Source: Istiophorus platypterus (taxonomy: Eukaryota > Chordata > Actinopteri > Istiophoriformes > Istiophoridae). Taken from it: a stretch of DNA of 64,000 nucleotides. The position numbers and the translations under genes were made by a program. Within the stretch, counting starts at the first letter, position 1. Each line of letters opens with the position of its first letter. Below are positions 13,001 to 23,791 of this stretch, in pieces. A model generated the notes under the pieces. It was not told the DNA's origin. It saw only the letters and a list, made by a program, of their open reading frames with translations, and searched no databases. Where the stretch lies: positions 12,478,946 through 12,542,945 of the forward strand of contig CM029129.1 in NCBI GenBank assembly GCA_016859345.1. The letters are read 5' to 3'.

Positions 13001-14183
13001 ACTAGACCTCACATCATTGGCTCCTTTCACTGGCTTTAGCCAGGTTTGATTCTATACTCTTCCTGTTTAAGTGTCCTTGAGTGAGACACTTCACTCCAAG
13101 TTGTTCCTAATGTGTAAATGTAGGGGGAAAACTGTAAGTGGTTTTGGACAATAGCATCTGTCAACTAAATTAAATGTAGCAGCATTAGGCTTGCTTCCAC
13201 TCACTGAGAACACGTAGTCTTGCATCCTGATTTGGTCATTTTAGTGCTTGTGAACTCAAAGACATTGACTGTCCAAGCAAACAGATGAATCATCAGGATA
13301 AGGAACATGAGCCTTGGTCCCTTGGGGCCAACAGGTTATACACCTCATGTTAAACTATCCAGTCTTCATCAATTCTGACTTTTTCATTATGTTTTCATCA
13401 GATAACCTTGCATTCTTCTACTTTGTGCTGTTTCATCAGTTCTGAACCACTGCCAGGTCCATCACATCACAACTGTTGTTTACCAGTGTTACAGTGATGT
13501 CATTGGCCCTGACTCTGTCACCATGGAGACCTATAAGCCTGTACTAACAAAACTTGGGAAGTCCATAGAGGTGAGCTGCTTTTCTTTTTATGTATGAAGG
13601 AGCTTTCTAAAGTTAAATTCCAACTGAGAAGATGCAAATCAGAAGTGGGACTCCAAAAAAAAACAAAATTCAGGGAACTTTATTGTTGAATTTGTGTAAA
13701 GAAATATGCTGCTTAAGTCAAGTCATTTTCATTTTTCTCAACAATGTAATCTTTTGCTTCCACCTGCCATTAACAACGCACATAACAGAGGTGTAAGCAC
13801 TATGTTTGGATGTCTCTTGGCAAAATCACCTTCTTGAGCCTTAGTTAAACTCCTGAAGTTTATATGTACATAAGCTTGTACCTTCAACTTTCTGCAACAG
13901 AACTAGGTATTTTCAAATGCCACATTATAGTTCACTCAACCACATGGAAGTCAACTTGAGTTTTCAAATTACGTGAACACCACCTGACATGGTAATAGGG
14001 AAGTGAATGAGGCCTTAATAAATCACTGTTAAAACATACCTGAAGTGTTTCCTTATTATCCAGATTTTTAACGTTTTATTCCCCTGCATTTCTTTCTCCC
14101 CTCAGCTGGACTTGTCTCCAAGGACAGATGTCCTCTGCAAGTTTGTCAACACCACCAACATTCAGAGTAATCTTTATATCTGA
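7043..14183 (+). CDS. PSMG1: Proteasome assembly chaperone 1
   Basis: PSMG1 (PAC1) pairs with PSMG2 and escorts alpha-ring assembly of the 20S proteasome. Coding exons read as 7043-7161, 8381-8484, 10226-10371, 11571-11633, 12163-12361, 13440-13570 and 14106-14183. All have GT-AG borders and compatible phases and give 279 residues, close to the 288 of the human protein. Family landmarks in order are the N-terminal MATFFGEV, an acidic stretch (about residues 17-33), the VWNER segment, CYIAEDQLFQW, the VADYKTADY block, LEQPNIITGLPAA and the C-terminal NIQSNLYI. The end L-Y-I fits the HbYX tail by which PAC-type chaperones dock into alpha-subunit pockets. The start chosen is the first ATG in frame, in good Kozak context (TCATGG). 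Polyadenylation signals AATAAA are at 14252 and 14427. Intron 1 has a tandem repeat and intron 4 a small transposon. Confidence 0.93.
7499..7556 (+). repeat. 12-bp tandem repeat in PSMG1 intron 1
   Basis: About five copies of CTGTCTGTCTCA with single-base variation. It sits inside intron 1 and would be length-polymorphic. Confidence 0.85.
11756..12055. mobile_element. Small non-autonomous DNA transposon (MITE-like) in PSMG1 intron 4
   Basis: The left end GGCCACTTTATTAGATAC and the right end GTACCTAATAAAGTGGCT are inverted repeats of each other around CCACTTTATTAG(A/G)TAC. They enclose about 260 bases with no open frame, so it is a deletion derivative moved in trans. It lies between coding exons 4 and 5 of PSMG1, about 100 bases before the exon 5 acceptor. 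Confidence 0.65.
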
Positions 14184-14779
14184 AAATAACCATGTTGCAC
14201 ACTGAACAGTGCAATTTACTTTTATTTTCCTGTGGTAAAATATCATTTTTAAATAAAGAAAATAAGTAACAACATGTACTCATTATGTAAAATGACCAAT
14301 TTCAGAAGTATATTATTAGATTATAATTCTTGATCTATTAATGTATGCCATCACTCTAATGTTGCAGCTGATAAAGTTGGTGCTGATTTTAATGACTTCA
14401 TATACTGCTCGGCAGTTTTTGTGATCAATAAAGTCTTCTTGGGGTAATCTATATTTTTTAAGGTATACAGCATACAGTTAAATGTAGTGCAGTAAAACGT
14501 ACAATATTTGCCTCTGGAATACAGGGGAGTGCAAGTATAAAGTAAATTTGCTCAAGTACAGTACTTGAGTAAACATACGACAGTAACCAACTGGCATTTA
14601 TGAATGAAAACTTTTTACGCATTAGAGTGAAGTCATTCACATCACACTGCAGAGTGACTGACCAAACTGAAGACCACACCTGACAAACAAAATGAAAAAC
14701 AGAAAAACAAATAAGAATAAACAAAGAGAAAAAATTGAAATAAATCTGTTTTCTCTTTTACTTATTTCTCTCTCACTCA

Positions 14780-15000
14780 TATCTATAGATATGTAGATAT
14801 AGATATCTACATATCTATAGATATAGATATAGATAGATGTATAGATATAGATGTGTGTGTGTGTGTGTGTATAGATATAGATATATAGATATATAGATAT
14901 AGATATGGATATATATAGATATAGATATGGATATATATATATATATCTATGGATATATATATAGATATATAGGTATGTGTGTATGTATGTGTATATATAG
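14780..15000. repeat. TAGATA/TATAGA and TG microsatellite
   Basis: Roughly 220 bases of TAGATA-like units with an inner (TG)n run near 14850-14870. It abuts the left side of the tRNA array. The tyrosine- and isoleucine-rich antisense frame through it is an artefact of the repeat. Confidence 0.9.
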
Positions 15001-15177
15001 GATTGTGTGTGTCTGTGTGATCGTGTATATTTCACGCTCAAAAAGAAAGATGAAGATAAATTATAATTAGAATCTGCATCAGGGCAACAGCAGAAACGTA
15101 TCTACAAAACACAAGGATGCAACCTTTAGCTTGCTATCCTTCCAGTTTCAACTTGTCCTTGATACCCAGCAATTTGA

Positions 15178-15250
15178 ATGCTAGTAATGCAATGGATAGT
15201 GCTTCTGACTACGGATAAGAAGATTCCAGGTTTCGACTCCCGGGTATCTC
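15178..15250 (+). pseudogene. Decayed tRNA-Arg at left edge of array
   Basis: Recognisable from GCTAGTAATGCAATGGATAG and a CTACGGA anticodon loop (ACG). The acceptor strands no longer pair and the T-loop has gained a base (GGTTTCGACTCC). It marks the left boundary of the array. Confidence 0.75.
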
Positions 15251-15566
15251 TTGGTAATTTTTAACTCATCATGTGTGCTTCATCTCAAAAATTCCTCCTC
15301 TACATACTGTGTATCACAGTGAGTTTGCAATGAAAGTAGAAAAATGATACGAAAATGGCATTTCAACATGTTCTATAGAGGAACTCAATCCGTCGGTGAC
15401 AGCAATCATGAAGCCTCTGTCTTCATGAGTGTTACACACTAGGCCTCTTGATTCAGTTCAGTCATCCTCAGAACTTGATAACCCTTAGAGAATAAATGCA
15501 AGTATCTTTGATATTCAGAGCTGGAAACAAGCTGTCACAACAAAGAGGCACTATGTCCAGCAAGTG

Positions 15567-15638
15567 GTCGTGATCGTATAGCGGTTAGTAGTCTGTGGTG
15601 TGGCCCCAGCAACCCTGGTCCCAATCCGGGTCATGGCA
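15567..15638 (+). pseudogene. His-like tRNA, B class (GTG anticodon, no TTCGA loop), copy 1
   Basis: It keeps the 72-base length of tRNA-His and a GTG anticodon in loop GTGTGGC, but the T-loop reads TCCCAAT instead of TTCGAAT, destroying the B box. The anticodon stem CTGTG/CCCAG has one mismatch. A TTTT run follows 25 bases after the end. Confidence 0.75.
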
Positions 15639-15880
15639 ACAGAGGGAGGGTGTACTCTTTGCTTTTAGCTGCATGACATACTGCAGGCTCGGCTTCCAAT
15701 TAAAAAGCTTTGTACTGGACAGATTATGTCTATTTTCCTGGATGAGGGTGAGGCCTCTTATTGTCCATATTGACAGGTCAGTCGGCCAGCGTTCTCTACA
15801 CTTGTCTACAGAGTACAAGACCACAATGGTTAGTTTTCTATCCCTTGAGACTCAACCTGTTTTTTCTGCCTGCCAAGCTT

Positions 15881-15953
15881 GGGCTAGTGGCGCAATGGAT
15901 AACGCGTCTGACTACGGATCAGAAGATTCTAGGTTCGACTCCTGGCTAGCTCG
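15881..15953 (+). tRNA. tRNA-Arg (anticodon ACG), copy 1
   Basis: A 73-base cloverleaf: acceptor GGGCTAG/CTAGCTC with one G-U pair, anticodon stem TCTGA/TCAGA with loop CTACGGA (ACG), T-arm CTAGG-TTCGACT-CCTGG, discriminator G. The B box GGTTCGACTCC is intact. A34 would be edited to inosine to read CGU, CGC and CGA codons. The first TTTT downstream lies only past the next His-like element (about 375 bases), so termination is unusual. Confidence 0.88.
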
Positions 15954-16238
15954 TGCTGGAATTTAGCTAATCACGCATGCTTCATCTCCAAAAATCCTTC
16001 TCTACATATTGTGTATTCAAAGTAGCAGGACCATATGGAAATGGACTTTCAACATCTGCCAAAAGAAACGCTCCATCCATCTGTCAGTCACAGTTATCAT
16101 GAAACCTCTTTCTTCTTGAGTCTTACTCACCAGTCATCTTTATTTGAAAGACAAAATTTGACCATGAAGATTATTATCTTTGATACTCAGAGCTGGAAAT
16201 ATTCTATCACAACATAGAGGCAACCGTTCTACCAAGTG

Positions 16239-16309
16239 GCCATGATTGTATAATGGTCAGTAGTCTGCATTATGGCCACAGCAACCCCAGCTCAAATAAT
16301 GGCACAACT
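16239..16309 (+). pseudogene. His-like tRNA, C class (ATG anticodon), copy 1
   Basis: Anticodon loop TTATGGC gives ATG. The T-arm is degenerate (CTCAAATAATGG) and shortened compared with other C copies. The acceptor does not close. Confidence 0.7.
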
Positions 16310-16538
16310 CAACAGCTGAAACGTACACTTTTGTTTTTCTTCGTGTTATACTCCAGCCTCTCTTTCCATTAGAAAAGTTCCTAACTGGACAGATCATATT
16401 TTCCTGATCTAAGCCCCTTATTATCCAATTTGACAGGTCAGATGGCCAGTGTCCGCTACACGTCTACAAAATACTAGACCACAACCTTTAGTTTGCTATC
16501 CTTTGAGTTTCACCCTGTCCTTGTGCCTCACAAATGTA

Positions 16539-16597
16539 GGGCTAGTAACGCAATGGATAATGCTGCTGACTAAGGATAAGAAGATTCAAGATTCTAG
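16539..16597 (+). pseudogene. Truncated Arg-like tRNA, D class (loop AAG), copy 1
   Basis: The 5' half of the Arg tRNA is followed by loop CTAAGGA, and the sequence then ends in AGATTCTAG without T-arm or acceptor 3' strand. A TTTTTG run follows. Confidence 0.7.
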
Positions 16598-16704
16598 ATG
16601 TTTTTGTAACAAATAAAAGCCACTTACATTATAAATATTATTAGCTTGATATGCAGAGCTGGAAACATGCTATCACAACATAGAGGCACTCCTGCTACCC
16701 AGGG

Positions 16705-16776
16705 GCCGTGATCGTATAGTGGTCAGTACTCTGCGTTGTGGCCGCAGCAACCCCAGTTCGAATCTGGGTCATGACA
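16705..16776 (+). tRNA. tRNA-His (anticodon GTG), copy 1
   Basis: A 72-base cloverleaf with GCCGTGA 5' acceptor strand, anticodon stem CTGCG/CGCAG, loop TTGTGGC (GTG) and T-arm CCCAG-TTCGAAT-CTGGG. This copy differs from the others in the 3' acceptor strand (TCATGAC rather than TCACGGC), giving one mismatch at pair 2-71, so it may be weakened. The first TTTT is 44 bases downstream. Confidence 0.8.
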
Positions 16777-17059
16777 ACAGTGGAGAGTTGTAGATAACAT
16801 ACTCTGGGCTCTCTTTCCATTTTAAAAGTTTCTAAGTGGACGGATCATGCATACTTTCCTGAATGAGACCCCTTATTTCCAATTTGACAGGTCAGTCGGC
16901 CAGCGTTTCCTAGACATCTACAAAAATCAAGAACGCAACTGTTAGCTTGCTATCCCTCCAGTTTCAACCTATCCTTGATACCCAGAAAATTGAACGCTAG
17001 TAATGCAATGGAGCTGGAAACATGCTGTCACAACAAAGAGGCACCCAGTCTAGCAAGTG

Positions 17060-17131
17060 GTTGTGATCCTATAGCGGTTAGTAGTCTGCGGTGTGGCCCC
17101 AGCAACCCTGGTCCCAATCCGGGTCATGGCA
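17060..17131 (+). pseudogene. His-like tRNA, B class, copy 2
   Basis: 72 bases, GTG anticodon loop GTGTGGC, anticodon stem CTGCG/CCCAG with one mismatch, T-loop TCCCAAT (B box lost). The T-stem CCTGG/CCGGG still pairs. Confidence 0.75.
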
Positions 17132-17373
17132 ACAGAGGGAGGGTGTACTCTTTGGTTTTAGCTGCATGACATACTGCAGGCTGGGCTTCCATTTAAAAAG
17201 CTTTGAACTGGACAGATTATGTCTATTTTCCTGGATGAGGTTGAGGCCCCTTATTGTCCATATTGACAAGTTAGTCGGCCAGCGTTCTCTACACTTGTCG
17301 ACAGAGTACAAGACCACAATGGTTAGTTTTCTATCCCTTGAGAGCCAACCTGTTTTTTCTACATGCCAAGCTT

Positions 17374-17446
17374 GGGCTAGTGGCGCAATGGATAACGCGT
17401 CTGACTACGGATCAGAAGATTCTAGGTTCGACTCCTGGCTAGCTCG
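17374..17446 (+). tRNA. tRNA-Arg (ACG), copy 2
   Basis: Identical to copy 1 over all 73 bases, with all four stems and both internal Pol III promoter boxes intact. The nearest TTTT is 164 bases downstream (17610). Confidence 0.9.
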
Positions 17447-17724
17447 TGCTGGAATTTAGCTAATCACGCATGCTTCACCTCCAAAAATCCTTCTCTACAT
17501 ATTGTGTATTCAAAGTAGCAGGACCATATGGAAATGGACTTTCAACATCTGCCAAAAGAAACGCTCCATCCATCTGTCAGTCACAGTTATCATGAAACCT
17601 CTTCTTGAGTTTTACTCACCAGTCATCTTTATTTGAAAGACAAAATTTGTCCATGAAGATTATCTTTGATACTCAGAGCTGGAAACATGCTATCACAACA
17701 TAGAGGCAACCGTTCTACCAAGTG

Positions 17725-17796
17725 GCCATGATCGTATAATGGTCAGTAGTCTGCGTTATGGCCACAGCAACCCCAGCTCAAATATGGGTCAACGCA
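17725..17796 (+). pseudogene. His-like tRNA, C class (ATG), copy 2
   Basis: 72 bases. The loop TTATGGC has ATG in place of GTG. The anticodon stem CTGCG/CACAG has one mismatch, the acceptor GCCATGA/TCAACGC has two, and the T-loop is CTCAAAT. TTTT follows 20 bases after the end. Confidence 0.75.
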
Positions 17797-18030
17797 ACAG
17801 CCAAAACATGTACACTTTTGTTTTTCTTCATGTTATACTCCAGCCTCTCTTTCCATTAGAAAAGCCTTGAACTGGTTGGATCATGCATACCTTCCTGAAA
17901 CAGCCCCCCTTATTATCCAATTTGACAGGTCAGCTGGACAGTGTCCACTACACGTCTACAAAATACTAGACCACAACCTTTGGTTTTTTATCCTTTGAGT
18001 TTCAACCTGTCCTTGTTACCTGCAAATGTA

Positions 18031-18089
18031 GGGCTAGTAATGCCATGAATAATGCGTCTGACTAACGATAAGAAGATTCAAGATTCTAG
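18031..18089 (+). pseudogene. Truncated Arg-like tRNA, D class (loop AAC), copy 2
   Basis: 5' half of the Arg gene with loop CTAACGA and no T-arm. This is the AAC subtype shared with copies 4 and 5. Confidence 0.7.
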
Positions 18090-18196
18090 ATGTTTTTGTA
18101 ACAAATAAAAGCCACTTACATTATAAATATTAGTAGCTTGATATGCAGAGCTGGAAACATGCTATCACAACATAGAGGCACTCCTGCTACCCAGGG

Positions 18197-18268
18197 GCCG
18201 TGATCGTATAGTGGTCAGTACTCTGCGTTGTGGCCGCAGCAACCCCAGTTCGAATCTGGGTCACGGCA
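18197..18268 (+). tRNA. tRNA-His (GTG), copy 2
   Basis: Perfect acceptor GCCGTGA/TCACGGC with A73, anticodon stem CTGCG/CGCAG, loop TTGTGGC and intact T-arm with TTCGAAT. The extra G-1 of mature tRNA-His would be added after transcription. TTTT begins 44 bases after the end. Confidence 0.92.
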
Positions 18269-18548
18269 ACAGTGGAGAGTTGTACATAACATACTCCAGG
18301 CGTTCTTTCCATTTTAAAAGTTTCTAAATGGACGGATCGTGCATACTTTCCTGAATGAGACCCCTTATTGTCCGATTTGACAGGTCAGTCGGCCAGCGTT
18401 TGCTAGACATCTACAAAAAACAAGAATGTAACTGTTAGCTTGCTATCCTTCCAGTTTCAACCTGTCCTTGATATCCAGCAAATTGAACGCTAGTAACGCG
18501 ATGGAGCTGGAAACATGCTGTCACAACAAAGAGGCAGTGTAGCAAGTG

Positions 18549-18620
18549 GTTGTGATCGTATAGCGGTCAGTAGTCTGCGGTGTGGCCCCAGCAACCCTGG
18601 TCCCAATCCGGGTCATGGCA
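18549..18620 (+). pseudogene. His-like tRNA, B class, copy 3
   Basis: Same as the other B copies: GTG loop kept, T-loop TCCCAAT, B box lost. Confidence 0.75.
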
Positions 18621-18857
18621 ACAGAGGGAGGGTGTACTCTTTGCTTTTAGCTGCATGACATACTGCAGGCTTCCATTTAAAAAGCTTTGAACTGGACAGA
18701 TTATGTCTATTTTCCTGGATGAGGGTGAGGCCCCTTATTGTCCATATTGACAGGTCAGTCGGCCAGCGTTCTCTACACTTGTCTACAGAGTACAAGACCA
18801 CAATGGTTAGTTTTCTATCCCTTCAGAGTCAACCTGTTTTTTCTACATGCCAAGCTT

Positions 18858-18930
18858 GGGCTAGTGGCGCAATGGATAACGCGTCTGACTACGGATCAGA
18901 AGATTCTAGGTTCGACTCCTGGCTAGCTCG
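18858..18930 (+). tRNA. tRNA-Arg (ACG), copy 3
   Basis: Identical to copies 1 and 2. The spacer that follows has an internal duplication of about 100 bases, which makes this unit longer (1594 bases). Confidence 0.9.
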
Positions 18931-19311
18931 TGCTGGAATTTAGCTAATCATGCATGCTTCATCTCCAAAAATCCTTCTCTACATATTGTGTATTCAAAGT
19001 AGCAGGACCATATGGAAATGGACTTTCTGCCAAAAAAAGCTCATCCATCTGTGTCAGTCACAGTTATCATGAAACCTCTTCTTGAGTTTTTACTCCAGGT
19101 CATCTTTATTTGAAAGACAGAATTTTTCACAAAAAAGAAAAAAAACGCCTCCATCCATCTGTGTCACAGTTATCATGAAAACCTCTTCTTGAGTTTTACT
19201 CACCAGTCATCTTTATTTGAAAGACAGAATTTGACCATGAAGATTATTATCTTTGATACTCAGACTTGGAAACATGCTATCACAACATAGAGGCACCGAT
19301 TCTACCAAGTG

Positions 19312-19383
19312 GCCATGATCGTATAATGGTCAGTAGTCTGCATTATGGCCACAGCAACCCCAGCTCAAATATGGGTCAACGCA
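19312..19383 (+). pseudogene. His-like tRNA, C class (ATG), copy 3
   Basis: Anticodon stem begins CTGCA instead of CTGCG; loop TTATGGC; T-loop CTCAAAT. Subtype preceded by CACCGATTCTACC, as in copies 6 and 7. Confidence 0.72.
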
Positions 19384-19617
19384 ACAGCCAAAACATGTAC
19401 ACTCATGTTTTTCTTCGTGTTATACTCCAAAATCTCTGTCCATTAGAAAAGGCTTGAACTGGTTGGATCATGCATACTTTCCTGAATGAGCCCCCCCCTT
19501 ATTATCCAATTTGACAGGTCAGCTGGCCAGTGTCCGCTACACGTCTACAAAATACTAGACCACAACCTTTAGTTTGCTATCCTTTGAGTTTCAACCTGTC
19601 CTTGTTACCTACAAATA

Positions 19618-19674
19618 GCTAGTAACGCAATGGATAATGCTGCTGACTAAGGATAAGAAGATTCAAGACTCTAG
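19618..19674 (+). pseudogene. Truncated Arg-like tRNA, D class (AAG), copy 3
   Basis: Starts two bases into the acceptor (GCTAGTAACGC), loop CTAAGGA, no T-arm. Confidence 0.68.
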
Positions 19675-19781
19675 ATGTTTTTGTAACAAATAAAAGCCAC
19701 TTACATTATAAATATTAGTAGCTTGATATGCAGAGCTGGAAACATGCTATCACAACATAGAGGCACTCCTGCTACCCAGGG

Positions 19782-19853
19782 GCCGTGATCGTATAGTGGT
19801 CAGTACTCTGCGTTGTGGCCGCAGCAACCCCAGTTCGAATCTGGGTCATGGCA
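19782..19853 (+). tRNA. tRNA-His (GTG), copy 3
   Basis: As copy 2 except that the 3' acceptor strand is TCATGGC, which turns one G-C pair into G-U. It still folds fully. Confidence 0.88.
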
Positions 19854-20137
19854 ACAGTGGAGAGTTGTACATAACATACTCCGGGTGTTCTTTCCGTTTT
19901 AAAAGTTTCTAAATGGACAGATCGTGCATACTTTCCTGAATGAGACCCCTTATTGTCCGATTTGACAGGTCAGTCGGCCAGCGTTTGCTAGACATCTACA
20001 AAAATCAAGAACGCAACTGTTAGCTTGCTGTCCTTCTAGTTTCAACCTGTCCTTGATACCCAGCAAATTGAACGCTAGTAACGCAGTGGAGCTGGAAACA
20101 TGCTGTCACAACAAAGAGGCACTCAGTCTAGCAAGTG

Positions 20138-20209
20138 GTTGAGATCGTATAGCGGTTAGTAGTCTGGAGTGTGGCCCCAGCAACCCTGGTCCCAATCCGG
20201 GTCATGGCA
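20138..20209 (+). pseudogene. His-like tRNA, B class, copy 4
   Basis: Further decayed: the 5' strand reads GTTGAGA and the anticodon stem is CTGGA/CCCAG. T-loop TCCCAAT. Confidence 0.72.
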
Positions 20210-20451
20210 ACAGAGGGAGGGTGTACTCTTTGGTTTTAGCTGCATGACATACTGCAGGCTCGGCTTCCAATTAAAAAGCTTTGAACTGGACAGATTATGT
20301 CTATTTTCTTGGATGAGGTTGAGGCCCCTTATTGTCCATATTGACAGGTTAGTCGGCCAGCGTTCTCTACACTTGTCTACAGAGTACAAGACCACAATGG
20401 TTAGTTTTCTATCCCTTGAGACACAACCTGTTTTTTCTACATGCCAAGCTT

Positions 20452-20524
20452 GGGCTAGTGGCGCAATGGATAACGCGTCTGACTACGGATCAGAAGATTC
20501 TAGGTTCGACTCCTGGCTAGCTCG
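20452..20524 (+). tRNA. tRNA-Arg (ACG), copy 4
   Basis: Identical to copies 1-3 over 73 bases; stems and both promoter boxes intact. Confidence 0.9.
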
Positions 20525-20805
20525 TGCTGGAATTTAGCTAATCACGCATGCTTCATCTCCAAAAATCCTTCTCTACATATTGTGTATTCAAAGTAGCAGG
20601 ACCATATGGAAATGGACTTTCAACATCTGCCAAAAGAAACTCTCCATCCATCTGTCAGTCACAGTTATCATGAAACCTCTTCTTGAGTTTTACTCACCAG
20701 TCATCTTTATTTGAAAGACAAAATTTGACCATGAAGATTATTATCTTTGTTACTCAGAGCTGGAAACATGCTATCACAACATAGAGGCAACCGTTCTACC
20801 AAGTG

Positions 20806-20877
20806 GCCATGATTGTATAATGGTCAGTAGTCTGCGTTATGGCCACAGCAACCCCAGCTCAAATATGGGTCAACGCA
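20806..20877 (+). pseudogene. His-like tRNA, C class (ATG), copy 4
   Basis: Loop TTATGGC, T-loop CTCAAAT, and TTGTATAATGG in the A-box region (one change from copy 2). Confidence 0.73.
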
Positions 20878-21108
20878 ACAGCCAAAACATGTACACTCAT
20901 GTTTTTTGTGTTATACTCCAGCCTCTCTTTCCATTAGAAAAGCCTTGAACTGGTTGGATCATGCATACCTTCCTGAAACAGCCCCCCTTATTATCCAATT
21001 TGACAGGTCAGATGGACAGTGTCCGCTACACGTCTACAAAATACTAGACCACAACCTTTGGTTTTTTATCCTTTGAGTTTCAACCTGTCCTTGTTACCTG
21101 CAAATGTA

Positions 21109-21167
21109 GAGCTAGTAATGCCATGAATAATGCGTCTGACTAACGATAAGAAGATTCAAGATTCTAG
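21109..21167 (+). pseudogene. Truncated Arg-like tRNA, D class (AAC), copy 4
   Basis: Loop CTAACGA; ends at AGATTCTAG with no T-arm. Confidence 0.68.
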
Positions 21168-21274
21168 ATGTTTTTGTAACAAATAAAAGCCACTTACATT
21201 ATAAATATTAGTAGCTTGATATGCAGAGCTGGAAACATGCTATCACAACATAGAGGCACTCCTGCTACCCAGGG

Positions 21275-21346
21275 GCCGTGATCGTATAGTGGTCAGTACT
21301 CTGCGTTGTGGCCGCAGCAACCCCAGTTCGAATCTGGGTCACGGCA
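21275..21346 (+). tRNA. tRNA-His (GTG), copy 4
   Basis: Identical to copy 2 over 72 bases, with perfect acceptor, anticodon and T stems. Confidence 0.92.
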
Positions 21347-21630
21347 ACAGTGGAGAGTTGTACATAACATACTCCAGGCGTTCTTTCCATTTTAAAAGTT
21401 TCTAAGTGGACAGATCGTGCATACTTTCCTGAATGAGACCCCTTATTGTCCAATTTGACAGGTCAGTCGGCCAGCGTTTGCTAGACATCTACAAAAAACA
21501 AGAATGCAACTGTTAGCTTGCTATCCTTCCAGTTTCAACCTGTCCTTAATACCCAGCAAATTGAACGCTATTAACGCAGTGGAGCTGGAAACATGCTGTC
21601 ACAACAAAGAGGCACTCAGTCTAGAAAGTG

Positions 21631-21702
21631 GTTGTGATCGTATAGCGGTTAGTAGTCTGTGGTGTGGCCCCAGCAACCCTGGTCCCAATCCGGGTCATGG
21701 CA
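21631..21702 (+). pseudogene. His-like tRNA, B class, copy 5
   Basis: GTG loop GTGTGGC, anticodon stem CTGTG/CCCAG, T-loop TCCCAAT. Confidence 0.75.
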
Positions 21703-21944
21703 ACAGAGGGAGGGTGTACTCTTTGCTTTTAGCTGCATGACATACTGCAGGCTGGGCTTCCATTTAAAAAGCTTTGAACTGGACAGATTATGCTTATTTT
21801 CCTGGACGAGGGTGAGGCCCCTTATTGTCCATATTGACAGGTCAGTCGGCCAGCGTTCTCTACACTTGTCTACAGAGTAAAAGTCCACAATGGTTAGTTT
21901 TCTATCCCTTGAGACTCAACCTGTTTTTTCTACATGCCAAGCTT

Positions 21945-22017
21945 GGGCTAGTGGCGCAATGGATAACGCGTCTGACTACGGATCAGAAGATTCTAGGTTC
22001 GACTCCTGGCTAGCTCG
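21945..22017 (+). tRNA. tRNA-Arg (ACG), copy 5
   Basis: Identical to copies 1-4; last copy of the array with the full consensus sequence. Confidence 0.9.
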
Positions 22018-22295
22018 TGCTGGAATTTAGCTAATCACGCATGCTTCACCTCCAAAAATCCTTCTCTACATATTGTGTATTCAAAGTAGCAGGACCATAT
22101 GGAAATGGACTTTCAACATCTGCCAAAAGAAACGCTCCATCCATCTGTCAGTCACAGTTATCATGAAACCTCTTCTTGAGTTTTACTCACCAGTCATCTT
22201 TATTTGAAAGACAAAATTTGTCCATGAAGATTATCTTTGATACTCAGAGCTGGAAACATGCTATCACAACATAGAGGCAACCGTTCTACCAAGTG

Positions 22296-22367
22296 GCCAT
22301 GATCGTATAATGGTCAGTAGTCTGCGTTATGGCCACAGCAACCCCAGCTCAAATATGGGTCAACGCA
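22296..22367 (+). pseudogene. His-like tRNA, C class (ATG), copy 5
   Basis: Same sequence class as copy 2; loop TTATGGC, T-loop CTCAAAT. Confidence 0.74.
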
Positions 22368-22601
22368 ACAGCCAAAACATTTACACTTTTGTTTTTCTTC
22401 GTGTTATAGTCCAGCCTCTCTTTCCATTAGAAAAGCCTTGAACTGGTTGGATCATGCATACCTTCCTGAAACAGCCCCCCTTATTATCCAATTTGACAGG
22501 TCAGCTGGACAGTGTCCACTACACGTCTACAAAATACTAGACCACAACCTTTGGTTTTTTATCCTTTGAGTTTCAACCTGTCCTTGTTACCTGCAAATGT
22601 A

Positions 22602-22660
22602 GAGCTAGTAATGCCATGAATAATGCGTCTGACTAACGATAAGAAGATTCAAGATTCTAG
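22602..22660 (+). pseudogene. Truncated Arg-like tRNA, D class (AAC), copy 5
   Basis: Loop CTAACGA, no T-arm; same subtype as copies 2 and 4. Confidence 0.68.
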
Positions 22661-22767
22661 ATGTTTTTGTAACAAATAAAAGCCACTTACATTATAAATA
22701 TTAGTACCTTGATGTGCAGAGCTGGAAACATGCTATCACAACATAGAGGCACTCCTGCTACCCAGGG

Positions 22768-22839
22768 GCCGTGATCGTATAGTGGTCAGTACTCTGCGTT
22801 GTGGCCGCAGCAACCCCAGTTCGAATCTGGGTCACGGCA
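22768..22839 (+). tRNA. tRNA-His (GTG), copy 5
   Basis: Identical to copy 2 over 72 bases. Confidence 0.92.
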
Positions 22840-23123
22840 ACAGTGGAGAGTTGTACATAACATACTCCGGGCGTTCTTTCCATTTTAAAAGTTTCTAAAT
22901 GGACAGATCGTGCATACTTTCCTGAATGAGACCCCTTATTGTCCGATTTGACAGGTCAGTCGGCCAGCGTTTGCTAGACATCTACAAAAATCAAGAACAC
23001 AACTGTTAGCTTGCTATCCTTCCAGTTTCAACCTGTCCTTGATACCCAGCAAATTGAACGCTAGTAATGCAATGGAGCTGGAAACATGCTGTCACAACAA
23101 AGAGGCACTCAGTCTAGAAAGTG

Positions 23124-23195
23124 GTCGTGATCGTATAGCGGTTAGTAGTCTGTGGTGTGGCCCCAGCAACCCTGGTCCCAATCCGGGTCATGGCA
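23124..23195 (+). pseudogene. His-like tRNA, B class, copy 6
   Basis: GTG loop kept, T-loop TCCCAAT, same as copy 1. Confidence 0.75.
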
Positions 23196-23437
23196 ACAGA
23201 GGGAGGGTGTACTCTTTGCTTTTAGCTGCATGACATACTGCAGGCTCGGCTTTCATTTAAAGAGCTTTGAACTGGACAGATTATGCTTATTCTCCTGGAC
23301 GAGGGTGAGGCCTCTTATTGTCCATATTGACAGGTTAATCGGCCAGCGTTCTCTACACTTGTCGACAGAGTACAAGACCACAATGGTTAGTTTTCTATCC
23401 CTTGAGACTCAACCTGTTTTTTCTACATGCCAAGCTT

Positions 23438-23510
23438 GGGCTAGTAGCGCAATGGATAACGCGTCTGACTACGGATCAGAAGATTCTAGGTTTGACTCCT
23501 GGCTAGCTCG
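23438..23510 (+). tRNA. tRNA-Arg (ACG), copy 6, with two substitutions
   Basis: Differs from the consensus at the acceptor/D-arm junction (GTAGCGC for GTGGCGC) and in the T-loop (TTTGACT for TTCGACT). The second change hits the universally conserved C56 and the B box, so this copy may be inactive. Confidence 0.65.
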
Positions 23511-23791
23511 TGCCGGAATTTAGCTGATCACGCATGCTTCACCTCCAAAAATCCTTCTCTACATATTGTGTATTCAAAGTAGCAGGACCATATGGAAATG
23601 GACTTTCAACATCTGCCAAAAGAAACGCTCCATCCATCTGTCAGTCACAGTTATCATGAAACCTCTTCTTGAGTTTTACTCTCCAGTCATCTTTATTTGA
23701 AAGACAGAATTTGACCATGAAGATTATTATCTTTGATACTCAGACTTGGAAATATTCTATCACAACATAGAGGCACCGATTCTACCAAGTG

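Noticed and set aside
14637..15041. 134-residue antisense frame rich in Tyr, Ile and His
   Set aside because: It is a translation of the TAGATA/TG microsatellite.
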